A stretch of 64,000 nt of DNA. Origin: Lacibacter sp. H375 (GTDB taxonomy: Bacteria; Bacteroidota; Bacteroidia; Chitinophagales; Chitinophagaceae). The number at the start of each line of letters is the position of its first letter. Positions within the stretch are counted from its first letter, which is position 1. The notes below the pieces were generated by a model that was not told the origin of the DNA, made no database searches, and worked only from the letters and a program-made list of their open reading frames with translations. Position numbers and translations under genes: made by a program. Below, in pieces: positions 42,904 to 52,684 of the stretch. The stretch covers positions 62,001-126,000 of the forward strand of contig NZ_JBBKTT010000002.1 of assembly GCF_037892425.1 (NCBI RefSeq), in the 5' to 3' direction.

Positions 42904-44589
42904 ATGAAAAAAATATATTTTGCTTTATTACTATCAACAGCTTTGAGTGCCTGCACCAAGCTTGATCTTAATCCGCTTTCAGAACCATCAACAGGTGGTT
43001 TCTATTCAAACCAGACAGAACTCGAACTTGCGGTGAATGATCTTTACCGTGCCGATTTCTGGGCAAACGATAATGAATACTTTAGTGATAATGCATGGCA
43101 TCGTGCACAGTTAGGCAATACCGTAACCTTTGGTACCATGAATGCCGATGATGCGGTTGCTTTGAGTTTATGGACGAATGCTTACAAAGCAATTGCAAGG
43201 GCGAATGCATTTATTGCAAATAAAGATCGTGCAGCAGCCAATACACCTGCTTCTGTTATAACAAGGCTTGAAGCAGAAGTTCGTTTGGTGCGTGCTTACG
43301 AATACGGACGTTTAATTACCCATTTTGGTGATGTGCCTTTAATAAAAGAACCTATTGAAATTTCGAAAGCTTATGATGTTACTAGAACAGCGAAGAGTGA
43401 GGTGTTGACTTTCATCTTTGCAGATCTTGATTTTGCTATAGCAAATCTTCCTGTATCATTTACAACTTCGCAGGTTAAGCGTTTTTCAAGAGGTTCGGCA
43501 CTTGCGGTTAAAGCAAGGATTGCGTTGTATGAAGGTAAATGGGATATAGCAAGAGATGCTGCAGCTGCAGTTATGCAGTTGGCAACAGGAGGTACATATA
43601 CTTTACATGCAAGCTATCGTGATCTGTTTCTGAAAGCAGGTGAAACAAGTAAAGAAATCATCATCAGCATTCCGAGAGATGAAGCGCAAAAAGTATTTAA
43701 TGCCGGTGGGTTTGTGCAGGACTTTATTTGCCGAAATGCAGGTGGTTTCGGTGCCCAGATTCCAACACGTGAAATTTTTGATTCGTATGAATGCAGAGAT
43801 GGATTACCTATTGATGAATCGCCTTTATACGATCCGAAGAACCCGTTTGCAAACCGTGATCCACGTCTTACTGCAAACATTGTTGAATTCAATACACAAT
43901 GGTTAGGTTATTCTTATCAACCACATCCCGATACATTAACTGTATTCAGTTCAAAAGAAAACAGGAGAGTGAGTAACAGAGACACACGTGCTGTTGCTCA
44001 GTTTGCAAGCTTTACCGGTTTTTTATGGCGCAAAGGAATTGATCAGACATGGGCCGATCGTTTAAGAGAAGATAATGATGCTATTTTATTCAGGTATGCA
44101 GAAATATTATTGACATATGCTGAAGCAAAAATTGAATTGGGCGAAATCGATGCATCTGTTCTCAACGCAATTAATTTGGTACGTGCAAGAGCTTATGGTG
44201 TAGCTGTAACAGCAGTTGCATCTTATCCCTCAGTAACAACAGTCAATGCAACTGAATTGAAAAGGATTGTCCGCAGAGAGAGAAGAGTAGAGTTTCCTTT
44301 GGAGGGCTTGCGTTATATGGATCTTATCCGCTGGAAGCTTGCAGAAAAAGCATTAACAAAACCGGTGATTGGATTGCCTGATCCTGCAGCACAAAACCGA
44401 AGCAAATGGCCTTTCCCCGGCGTTACACCGTTGGATGATGATGGTGTTCCTGATTACTCTGTTTTTGGCACTGATGTAAAAAAACTGGCAGACCGAAACT
44501 TCGATAAAAACAGGCAATACTTATGGCCCATCCCAAATGTTGACCGTATACAAAATCCTGGTCTTACACAAAATCCAAACTATCAGTAA
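42904..44589 (+). CDS. SusD/RagB-family lipoprotein (locus 1)
   Basis: About 561 residues from ATG 42904 (TTG 42880 is open but less likely). A lipoprotein signal, MKKIYFALLLSTALSAC, is followed by the SusD pattern NPLSEPSTGGFYSNQTELELAVNDLYR. The usual TPR-like helices and a C-terminal REFPLEG-like stretch (RRERRVEFPLEGLRYMDLIRWKLAE) complete the family architecture. It binds the glycan or other ligand at the surface as a lid over SusC. It is followed 41 bases later by the unrecognised secreted protein. Confidence 0.95.
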   Translation: MKKIYFALLLSTALSACTKLDLNPLSEPSTGGFYSNQTELELAVNDLYRADFWANDNEYFSDNAWHRAQLGNTVTFGTMNADDAVALSLWTNAYKAIARANAFIANKDRAAANTPASVITRLEAEVRLVRAYEYGRLITHFGDVPLIKEPIEISKAYDVTRTAKSEVLTFIFADLDFAIANLPVSFTTSQVKRFSRGSALAVKARIALYEGKWDIARDAAAAVMQLATGGTYTLHASYRDLFLKAGETSKEIIISIPRDEAQKVFNAGGFVQDFICRNAGGFGAQIPTREIFDSYECRDGLPIDESPLYDPKNPFANRDPRLTANIVEFNTQWLGYSYQPHPDTLTVFSSKENRRVSNRDTRAVAQFASFTGFLWRKGIDQTWADRLREDNDAILFRYAEILLTYAEAKIELGEIDASVLNAINLVRARAYGVAVTAVASYPSVTTVNATELKRIVRRERRVEFPLEGLRYMDLIRWKLAEKALTKPVIGLPDPAAQNRSKWPFPGVTPLDDDGVPDYSVFGTDVKKLADRNFDKNRQYLWPIPNVDRIQNPGLTQNPNYQ

Positions 44590-44630
44590 GCGCAAGCACT
44601 CAAAAATATAATTCAATTAATTTTTAAGAT

Positions 44631-47084
44631 ATGAAGCGAAAGAAATTTTCAGCAGGGAGCGTTATGTGCGCAATAGCCATAATTGCTGCTGCAACATTAA
44701 CGGCTCAAACAACTACAACAAAAGGCATTGCGCTGAAACCATCATCAAAAAAACCGTTACAGATCAGTGGTGTATATCCGCATCTTACTGTGTTTAATGA
44801 AGGCGGATCAACAGCATGCGAACCAGTTGGGACAGATGTAAACTATGATAAAAAGTTAGAAGGCCGAGAGGTGGGTATTGGTGCCACAGTGCCATGGGCC
44901 GGTAAATTGTGGATGGTTACTTATTCACCACATTGCCCGAATGGAAGTTCAGATAAACTTTACAGCATCGATTCAAATTTGAATATGATTATTCATCCCG
45001 AAAGCGTTGGAGGAACACCTGCAAACAGGATGATACATAAAGAATCAAATCAGTTGATTACCGGTTCTTATTTTATAGATGCTAATGGAAAAGTAAGAGT
45101 TGTACCTCTCACAGTGATGCCCGGAAGAATGACTGCAACTGCAAGACATTTATTTGACCCTGCCAACATGGTTTATTTCTATGACATGGAAGGTATGCTG
45201 TATGAAGTGAATGTGCACACGCTTGCGGTAAAAAAACTTTTCAATAAACCAGTACCCGGTTGGCATGGAAAAGGCGGTTATACTGCACAAAAGAGATTGA
45301 TCATTGCGAACAATGGCGAGCATAAAGTTTTTGATATAGGAAATGAAGATCTGAAAGCTGGCGGTGCACCAAAAAATGATGAAGAGAAAGGTGTATTAGC
45401 TGAGTGGGATGGAAAAGAATGGAGGATCATTGAAAGAAGACAATTTACCGATGTAACAGGCCCGGGTGGTATTTATGGTTCACCCGATGATAATGCTCCG
45501 GCATGGAGTATGGGTTGGGATAAACGTTCCGTTATTTTAAAATTATTGGATAATGGTAAATGGTACACTTTCCGTTTGCCAAAATCAACCCGCACGTATG
45601 AAGGATTGGGCGGATGGTTTACCGAGTGGCCACGTATAAGAGAAGTTGGTAACAATAAAATGCTGATGGATATGTTTGGAATGTTCTATGACTTTCCTAA
45701 AACATTTTCTTACAAAAACACAGGAGGTATTTCACCTATCAGCAATCACCTTCGTTATGTTCCTGATTTTTGTAACTGGAATGGGAAGCTGGTCATTGCA
45801 ACAGATGAAACTTCCATTCTTGAAAATCCAATGGCCGGCCGTTCGCAATCCAATTTATGGTTTGGAAATTTTGCCGATCTGAAACAATGGGGCGCAACAA
45901 ATGGTTGGGGCGGACCATGGATAAAAGATGCAGTAAAAGCAGGCGAGCCTTCAGATGCTTTTTTAGTGAATGGCTTTGGTAAAAAAATACTGCATCTTAG
46001 TCATGATGCAACAGAAGCAGTAACATTTACATTGGAAATTGACAAAGCAGGTAATAACAAATGGGAGACCAATAAAACAATCACTGTTGCTGCAAAAGGT
46101 TACCAATATCTTATTTTCCCTGCTGATTTTTCTGCAAACTGGATAAGAGTAAAGTCAAATAAAAATTGCACAGCTTCAGCATTCTTTCATTTTACCGGTA
46201 AACCGCATGTAAAACAGGATGCAATGTTTAATTCAATTGCAGGTATTGATGAAGCAGGAGATGTACATACAAATTTAATTCGTCCTGCAGGGCATAATAA
46301 AAATTTACAAGTGCTCAATATCAGTAACGGTAAAAAAGAATATGCGGAGTTAGATGAGAAACTTGAATTTATGACTGCTGTTGCCGACAGTACCAAACAA
46401 ATGGAGAAGTTACTTTCCTTCAAGAAAGATTTTGAAGTAGATGAAGCATCAGTGATTGTAAAAGATAAGACGGGTACTTTTCGTTTACCTAAAACCTCAG
46501 CCAAGTATGAAACATTTTCTTATCGTAATGCAAGAGAATTGGAATCGGAAAGATATATGTTGAATGCGCATGGCACTTTGTATGAAATAGGAAGAGAGTC
46601 TGGCTTTGCAGCCATCCGCCCAATTACAACACATAAAAAGAAAATTATTGATTACTGTACTTGGCGTGGTTTATTGGTGATAAGCGGAACAAAAATAAAT
46701 GCTGCAAAAGACGGACATTATTTCAACAGTACTAATAACAGCAACGGTCTTTGGTTTGGTGGTATTGATGATGTTTGGAAATTAGGCAAGCCTGTTGGTG
46801 AAGGTGGTGTTTGGAAAAACAGTCAGGTAGTAGCAAAACAACCATCACTTCCATACCTGATGACTGGTTATGATAAAAAGAAAATCTCTTTAACAGCAGA
46901 TAAGGATGTAACGATAACCCTGGAAGTAGATGTAGATCATAACGGCTGGAATGAATACAAAAAAATAAAAGTGCCTGCAGGTAAGACCGTTGAATATGTT
47001 TTTCCTGATGGGTACAGTGCACATTGGGTAAGAGCAACAGCTGATAAAGATTGTAAAGCAACTGCCTGGTTTATTTATCAATAA
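44631..47084 (+). CDS. Unrecognised secreted protein with a duplicated C-terminal module
   Basis: 817 residues with a signal peptide (MKRKKFSAGSVMCAIAIIAAATLTAQ). I do not recognise a catalytic family. Roughly residues 373-523 and 665-817 are an internal repeat. Compare SNLWFGNFADLKQWG and NGLWFGGIDDVWKLG, NGFGKKILHLSHDATEAVTF and GYDKKKISLTADKDVTITL, and FPADFSANWIRV with FPDGYSAHWVRA. The first half reads like beta-propeller blades (MIHPESVGGTP, YFYDMEGMLYEVN). Position in a SusCD operon suggests a glycan-binding or degrading role, which is inferred. Confidence 0.75.
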   Translation: MKRKKFSAGSVMCAIAIIAAATLTAQTTTTKGIALKPSSKKPLQISGVYPHLTVFNEGGSTACEPVGTDVNYDKKLEGREVGIGATVPWAGKLWMVTYSPHCPNGSSDKLYSIDSNLNMIIHPESVGGTPANRMIHKESNQLITGSYFIDANGKVRVVPLTVMPGRMTATARHLFDPANMVYFYDMEGMLYEVNVHTLAVKKLFNKPVPGWHGKGGYTAQKRLIIANNGEHKVFDIGNEDLKAGGAPKNDEEKGVLAEWDGKEWRIIERRQFTDVTGPGGIYGSPDDNAPAWSMGWDKRSVILKLLDNGKWYTFRLPKSTRTYEGLGGWFTEWPRIREVGNNKMLMDMFGMFYDFPKTFSYKNTGGISPISNHLRYVPDFCNWNGKLVIATDETSILENPMAGRSQSNLWFGNFADLKQWGATNGWGGPWIKDAVKAGEPSDAFLVNGFGKKILHLSHDATEAVTFTLEIDKAGNNKWETNKTITVAAKGYQYLIFPADFSANWIRVKSNKNCTASAFFHFTGKPHVKQDAMFNSIAGIDEAGDVHTNLIRPAGHNKNLQVLNISNGKKEYAELDEKLEFMTAVADSTKQMEKLLSFKKDFEVDEASVIVKDKTGTFRLPKTSAKYETFSYRNARELESERYMLNAHGTLYEIGRESGFAAIRPITTHKKKIIDYCTWRGLLVISGTKINAAKDGHYFNSTNNSNGLWFGGIDDVWKLGKPVGEGGVWKNSQVVAKQPSLPYLMTGYDKKKISLTADKDVTITLEVDVDHNGWNEYKKIKVPAGKTVEYVFPDGYSAHWVRATADKDCKATAWFIYQ

Positions 47085-47125
47085 AAATTAATAAAGAGGG
47101 TTTTTGATAAGCAGCGGTTAGAAAT

Positions 47126-47154
47126 GCCCCGGTGAGGTGTGCCGGGGCTATTTT
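47126..47154 (+). terminator. Rho-independent terminator inside locus 1
   Basis: GCCCCGG pairs with CCGGGGC around a 9-base loop and is followed by TATTTT. It separates the SusCD-containing transcript from the MFS gene. Confidence 0.75.
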
Positions 47155-47199
47155 AAAGCACATCCCTTTCATTTTCCTATTATTGTTAAGAACGATTAT

Positions 47200-48474
47200 A
47201 TGCTGGCAACAGAACAAAAGCAAACCGCAATCAGCAGGCCATTGACAATGCCTGAACAAAAGGCTAAATCAATTTTTAGTGTGGCCGTGCTTGTGGCTGC
47301 ATTGGGTTATTTTGTTGACATCTACGATCTGTTACTGTTCAGCATTGTAAGAGTGGAAAGTCTTCGATCATTAAATCTAATAGACGCTCAATTACTAACA
47401 GAAGGTGAAGCTATTATTCAATGGCAGATGTGGGGCTTGCTAATTGGTGGAGTATTGTGGGGTGTAATGGGCGATAAGAAAGGACGATTAAGTGTGTTGT
47501 TTGGTTCTATACTTTTATATTCAATTGCCAATATTGCCAATGGATTGGTGCAAACAACAGATCAATATAAAGTCATCCGCTTTATTGCAGGTATTGGTTT
47601 GGCGGGAGAGTTAGGCGCAGGTATTACATTGGTATCTGAGCTTACTCCAAAAGAAAAAAGAGGATTGGCTACATCATTGGTTGCTGGTGTTGGTTTAACA
47701 GGCGCTGTTGCTGCCTTCGTATTAAAACTTTATTTCGATTGGCGAACCTGCTATTTCGTGGGCGGAGGTTTGGGTATTGCATTATTGCTCCTGCGTGTTT
47801 CTGTGTCTGAATCGGGTATGTTTAATACAGTACAAAAAGCAAACGTGCAAAAAGGTAACCTCTTCATGTTGTTTAATAACAAAGATCGTTTTAAACGTTA
47901 CCTGTTAAGTATTCTTATTGGCTTACCAACCTGGTTTGTTATTGGTGTATTGATCACATTCTCCAATGAGTTTGGTAAGCAAATGGGCATTGCAGAAAAA
48001 ATCGACCCCGGTAAATCAATCATGTTTGCTTATGCAGGTATTTCAATTGGTGATATACTTATTGGTGTGCTTAGTCAATGGTTGAAGAGCAGGAAAAAAG
48101 CATTGTATATATTTTATGGCATTACCATACTCTTCATGCTTTTGTTTTTTACAACACAATGGAATGGATCTGCAAGCAGGATGTACTGGATTTGCGGAGG
48201 CCTTGGTTTTGGTGCAGGCTTTTGGGCCATTTTTGTAACAATGGGTGCAGAACAGTTTGGCACCAACATTCGGGCAACAGCAGCAACTACAATACCGAAT
48301 ATGGTAAGAGGTATGCTAGCTATACTTATACTTCCATTGTTTCAATTATTGAGAGGCGCTACAGACTATTATACAGGTGGATGGATTGCAGCAATAATTA
48401 TTATGGCAATAGCAATCGTTGCTGCAGTTTTATCAAAGGAAACATTTCATAAGGATCTTGATTTTGTTGAATAA
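47200..48474 (+). CDS. Major facilitator superfamily transporter
   Basis: About 424 residues from ATG 47200; the frame is open from 47137 but the ATG gives a sensible N terminus. There are twelve hydrophobic segments. The MFS signature between helices 2 and 3 is GVMGDKKGRLSVLFGS, and the N-terminal segment is FGYFVDIYDLLLFS-like (AALGYFVDIYDLLLFSIVR). Acidic and Arg residues follow the sugar/aromatic acid:H+ symporter layout. It probably takes the product of locus 1 across the inner membrane. It sits after a terminator, so it may have its own promoter or depend on read-through. Confidence 0.88.
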   Translation: MLATEQKQTAISRPLTMPEQKAKSIFSVAVLVAALGYFVDIYDLLLFSIVRVESLRSLNLIDAQLLTEGEAIIQWQMWGLLIGGVLWGVMGDKKGRLSVLFGSILLYSIANIANGLVQTTDQYKVIRFIAGIGLAGELGAGITLVSELTPKEKRGLATSLVAGVGLTGAVAAFVLKLYFDWRTCYFVGGGLGIALLLLRVSVSESGMFNTVQKANVQKGNLFMLFNNKDRFKRYLLSILIGLPTWFVIGVLITFSNEFGKQMGIAEKIDPGKSIMFAYAGISIGDILIGVLSQWLKSRKKALYIFYGITILFMLLFFTTQWNGSASRMYWICGGLGFGAGFWAIFVTMGAEQFGTNIRATAATTIPNMVRGMLAILILPLFQLLRGATDYYTGGWIAAIIIMAIAIVAAVLSKETFHKDLDFVE

Positions 48475-49363
48475 TTGTTTAATTGTATTAAACACACAAA
48501 CTGATTATAGTCCGCAAGTTTATAGTGCCACTTTGAAAATAGTGCAGCATTATAATGTTGACAAGTGTTTTGAAAACTGGTAAAGTTCTTATTGTTTTTA
48601 GTTGTCAAGCGTAGAGTCAGTTCTGCCTGCTTTCATTGTATAGCTGGATTGTATTGTTCACTTTTTTTATAAGAATTCTACTTAAAGTTAAACGCAAATG
48701 GAGGTAGATTTTTTTTAATCATATTTAATAAAAACAAAGCGTAAAAGTCGATAGACGGGAAGAATTTATAAACGAGGATGAATGTATAAAAAAGCATTAC
48801 TAATGAAGCGAATACATTTATTTAAAAATTAAATGCTTATACAATTAAACAATAAATATTCTTATATCTCTATGAAAACTTTATTTTATAACATACAGTA
48901 CGGGATAGTGAAATAATAAATTTACATGAAATTTAAAATTCAAAATCGATTGCTATGCTTATTTCAAAACAAAGGCTATTCTCAATGATGCTGAACATTG
49001 AGACATCGCCAATCAGCGAAATTCTTGTTTCGCACAGTCATTCAAAAATTCTACATTTTTCCCGGCTGCCGGAACCTTTTCCGGATAGCAAAGAAATCCC
49101 TCAAAGGGGTATTGGACAAACTTCAACATAGTTGATATTTTACTGTGTTTAAAAGTTTATGTGATTAAGTAAAACAGATATGCCGTTTGCGGTTTACATG
49201 ATTCATCCTTTGGATGTATTGTTACACCGTATGTCCATCTTCATTAAAACAAACGCATCGTCTTTTATCTAAATCAGAAATTACTTGTGAATTCACCTGC
49301 CGAATTTCTCATCAGATTTTCGCACATGGGATTTTTTTTTCTAAAAAATAAATTGATACTACA
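48475..49363. other. 889-base AT-rich intergenic region upstream of locus 2
   Basis: No gene I would support. There is a perfect 8-bp inverted repeat TCTCAATG / CATTGAGA with an 8-base loop at about 48983-49006, and CCGGAA / TTCCGG near 49068-49083. A 58-codon frame (48955-49131) begins MLISKQRLFSMML, but it runs through both hairpins and has no recognisable domain. The region should hold the promoter and control sites of the SusC gene. No clear TAnnTTTG box with TTG was found near 49364. Confidence 0.5.
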
Positions 49364-52300
49364 ATGAGTCGTTTCGATCTCTTTATTAAAAAATACACCT
49401 GCATATTTGGTAATGCTAATTTCAGGATATCATTCGTTCTGATTTTACTATCACTATCGCAAGTTTCTGCTTTAGCAGGCACCGCAAAATCAACAGGGAG
49501 CTATGGATTTTTTTCAAGGAATGATTTTTTTGCTGCTGATTCAGTAGTCGTTAACGGAACTGTTGCAGCAGAAGATAGTGACAATCCATTAGCTGATGTT
49601 ACAGTAGCATTGAAAGGTACCAGGATAGCTACAAGCACAAATTCTAACGGTGGGTTTTCCATTAAAGTTCCTGTAAAAAACGCAGTTTTAGTTTTTAGTT
49701 CCGTTGGATATGAACAACAGGAAATCCGTGTTTCCAACACGATTATACTGAATGTGAAAATGAAAGAATCTGTCAACGAATTATCTGAAGTTGTGGTTTC
49801 AGTTGATCTTGGTTATGGCAATGTGCAAAAGCGAAAAGATTTAACAGGCTCAATTGGTACAGTTAGTGTAAAAGAAATTCAAAAAGCACCTGTACGTTCA
49901 TTCGAGGAAGCTTTAGGTGGCAGGATAGCAGGTGTGCAGGTGCAGGCACGTGATGGACAACCGGGAGATAATTTCAACATTGTCATCAGGGGAGCCAGCT
50001 CAATTAATAATTCAAATGCGCCTTTGTACATTATTGATGGGTTGGCAGTAGAAGATCCAAATAATAATAATCTCAATCCAAACGAGATCGAATCCATTAC
50101 TGTTTTAAAAGATGCATCTTCCACCGCCATCTATGGATCAAGGGCTGCCAATGGGGTTGTAATTATTAATACCAAACAGGGCAGCGGTAAAAAGGCCGTA
50201 TTTTCTTACAGGAGTTTTTTCGGAGTAAGCCGTACAACGAAAAAATTTGATTTGATGAATGCAGAGGAATTCATCAACCTTCAATTTGAAATAGATTCAG
50301 TTTTTACGAATGAAAAATATTTCAACAAGAACAGTACAACCGGCTTGCCAGTGGATCCGGCAAGACCTGTTTATTCAGCAAAAGATTATGCAAGGGCTAA
50401 GTCATTAGATTTTCAGGATTTGATTTTTCAGGATGCTCCTTTTCAAAATCATTTCATTTCTGTAGATGGTGGTGATGGTAAATCGACGAAGTATCTTGTT
50501 TCCGGCGGGTTTACTAATCAAAAAGGTTTGTTAGTAAACTCAGGCTTTACCAGGTACCAGGGACGACTAAACCTGGATCAGCGGCTTAATAATAAAATGA
50601 AGATTACCGCTAATATTAATTACTCACACACCAAGTCATATGGTACATTTCCCAGAAACCAGGAGTCGATGAGTTCACTGGCGAATGATCCCCGTAATAA
50701 CTTACTGTACAGAGCCTGGATTTACAGACCCACCACGATCAACTTTGACAGCAGTGGCCTTGACGAAGCATTATTTGATGATGAACCCGGAGCAGGGAGC
50801 AATCCGCAATTGGTGATTAATCCTCTTATTTCATTAAAAAATCAATATAACGCACGATTTACAAATACATTTTTTTCAAGTATTGTATTCATTTATGATG
50901 TCACGAAACAAATTAAATATCGTTTGAATGCAGGCGTTTCAATTGCTAACGGCAGAAACGAACAGTTTGATAATGAATTTACCAATTCAGGCAGATCAAC
51001 AACATTAGGCCCAAATGGATCCCTTACCAACACGCAAACGAACAACTTTACACTTGACAATATTCTTACCTACACAAAATCATTACGCAAAAAATCATCA
51101 TTCAGTATTACCGCTTTGGCATCGCAACAATGGAGGCGTACGCACAACACATCTATTACTGCTAACCAGGTTGTAAATTCCGGCTTGGGAATTCGTGGGC
51201 TTACTTCCGGCGTTATTCAGCCTGTTTTTCAACAGGGCTACTCCGATGCTAATTTATTAGGATTTGGAACTACTGCAGATTATAAACTATTTGGAAAATA
51301 TATTATAAAGGGAAGTTTCAGAGCAGATGGCTCATCCAAATTCGCAGAAGGAAACAAGTGGGGCTATTTTCCATCGGGAGGAATTGCATGGAGAGTTGAT
51401 GAGGAAAAATTCATGCAAGGTGTGAATTTTATTAAGGATTTAAAAGCAAGGGTGAATTACGGATTAACGGGCAATAACCGCATTTCAGATTTTCCATTTT
51501 TGTCACCTATCGGCTTCAGCAATGTATCTGGTGTAGTAGTCAACAACCAATACTTGAACGGCTATTATGTACAGCGTTTGGGTAATAAAGATTTAAAGTG
51601 GGAAACTACATCACAATTCGATGCTGGCCTGGAGTTTTCAACTTTTAAAGGACGTTTGGGAATAGAACTGGATTACTATATAAAGAAAACCCGTGATTTA
51701 CTTTTGAATGCATCATTTCCGGTAAGCAGTGGTTATACCAGCGGACTCATCAATGTTGGTAAAATTCAAAATACCGGATTTGAAATCACGCTTAACACAG
51801 AAGTTATAAGTAAGAAAAATTTTAACTGGAATAATAGTTTTAATATTTCCTTTAACAACAACAAATTGTTGGAATTGGCAGATGGTGCACAGAATTTAAT
51901 TAATGCTGCAGAAACTAAATATACATTTCCGAATTACATTACACAGGTTGGACAATCTATCGGACAATTTTACGGATTCACTTACACGGGTGTTTATCAA
52001 TACACAGATTTTAATAAATTACCCAATGGAGTATATACTTTAAAAGATGATGTAATAGCTCCCAATGGTGGATTGCTTGGTGCCACAAGAACTACAGTAA
52101 TGCCCGGTGATCCTAAGTATAAAGACATCAACAATGATGGTGTAATTGATGATAACGATCAGGGTATCATTGGCCGGGCACTTCCTAAGTTCTATGGTGG
52201 GTTTAATAATAATATCCGTTATAAGAATTTCAGTTTAACCTTATTCTTCAATTTTTCATACGGAAACCAGGCAATGAATATGAATCGCTTTTATCTTGAA

Positions 52301-52675
52301 AGCGGGTCAACGATTTCGCAGAATCAGTTTGCCAGTTATAATGATCGGTGGACTCCCACAAATCCAAGTAACTACGCTCCACGTGTAAGAGCTAATTCAA
52401 TTAATGTGAGTACTTCAAGAATTATTGAGGATGCATCTTTCATCCGGTTGAAAACAGCACAAATTTCATATACCATTTCACCAAAGGCGGTAAAGAAATT
52501 AGGAATGAAATCTCTCTCGGTGAATGCATCAGGACAAAACCTGTTTATCCTTACAAAATATACAGGAACCGATCCTGAAATAAATACATTGGGTACTGGT
52601 CTGTTTCCTGCCTATGACTTTTCTGCATACCCATACGCTACTACTTTAACATTTGGTGTAAACATTACTTTTTAA
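49364..52675 (+). CDS. SusC/RagA-family TonB-linked outer membrane protein (locus 2)
   Basis: 1,103 residues, with a long signal region (KYTCIFGNANFRISFVLILLSLSQVSALA). A carboxypeptidase-regulatory-like domain (NGTVAAEDSDNPLADVTVALKG) comes next. The TonB-box region is unusual: EVVVSVDLGYGNVQKRKDLTG instead of the common EVVVVGYGTQKK form. Plug (GGRIAGVQVQARDGQPGDN, LYIIDGLAVEDPNNNNLNPNEIES) and barrel ending in FGVNITF follow. It is the importer of the sulfated-glycan locus. The SusD partner begins 9 bases after its stop. No STN domain. Confidence 0.95.
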   Translation: MSRFDLFIKKYTCIFGNANFRISFVLILLSLSQVSALAGTAKSTGSYGFFSRNDFFAADSVVVNGTVAAEDSDNPLADVTVALKGTRIATSTNSNGGFSIKVPVKNAVLVFSSVGYEQQEIRVSNTIILNVKMKESVNELSEVVVSVDLGYGNVQKRKDLTGSIGTVSVKEIQKAPVRSFEEALGGRIAGVQVQARDGQPGDNFNIVIRGASSINNSNAPLYIIDGLAVEDPNNNNLNPNEIESITVLKDASSTAIYGSRAANGVVIINTKQGSGKKAVFSYRSFFGVSRTTKKFDLMNAEEFINLQFEIDSVFTNEKYFNKNSTTGLPVDPARPVYSAKDYARAKSLDFQDLIFQDAPFQNHFISVDGGDGKSTKYLVSGGFTNQKGLLVNSGFTRYQGRLNLDQRLNNKMKITANINYSHTKSYGTFPRNQESMSSLANDPRNNLLYRAWIYRPTTINFDSSGLDEALFDDEPGAGSNPQLVINPLISLKNQYNARFTNTFFSSIVFIYDVTKQIKYRLNAGVSIANGRNEQFDNEFTNSGRSTTLGPNGSLTNTQTNNFTLDNILTYTKSLRKKSSFSITALASQQWRRTHNTSITANQVVNSGLGIRGLTSGVIQPVFQQGYSDANLLGFGTTADYKLFGKYIIKGSFRADGSSKFAEGNKWGYFPSGGIAWRVDEEKFMQGVNFIKDLKARVNYGLTGNNRISDFPFLSPIGFSNVSGVVVNNQYLNGYYVQRLGNKDLKWETTSQFDAGLEFSTFKGRLGIELDYYIKKTRDLLLNASFPVSSGYTSGLINVGKIQNTGFEITLNTEVISKKNFNWNNSFNISFNNNKLLELADGAQNLINAAETKYTFPNYITQVGQSIGQFYGFTYTGVYQYTDFNKLPNGVYTLKDDVIAPNGGLLGATRTTVMPGDPKYKDINNDGVIDDNDQGIIGRALPKFYGGFNNNIRYKNFSLTLFFNFSYGNQAMNMNRFYLESGSTISQNQFASYNDRWTPTNPSNYAPRVRANSINVSTSRIIEDASFIRLKTAQISYTISPKAVKKLGMKSLSVNASGQNLFILTKYTGTDPEINTLGTGLFPAYDFSAYPYATTLTFGVNITF

Positions 52676-52684
52676 TCTATTGTC

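Noticed and set aside
48955-49131. 58-codon frame upstream of the second SusC gene
   Set aside because: It crosses both inverted repeats of the intergenic region, shows no domain or signal peptide, and no promoter-like box is placed for it.
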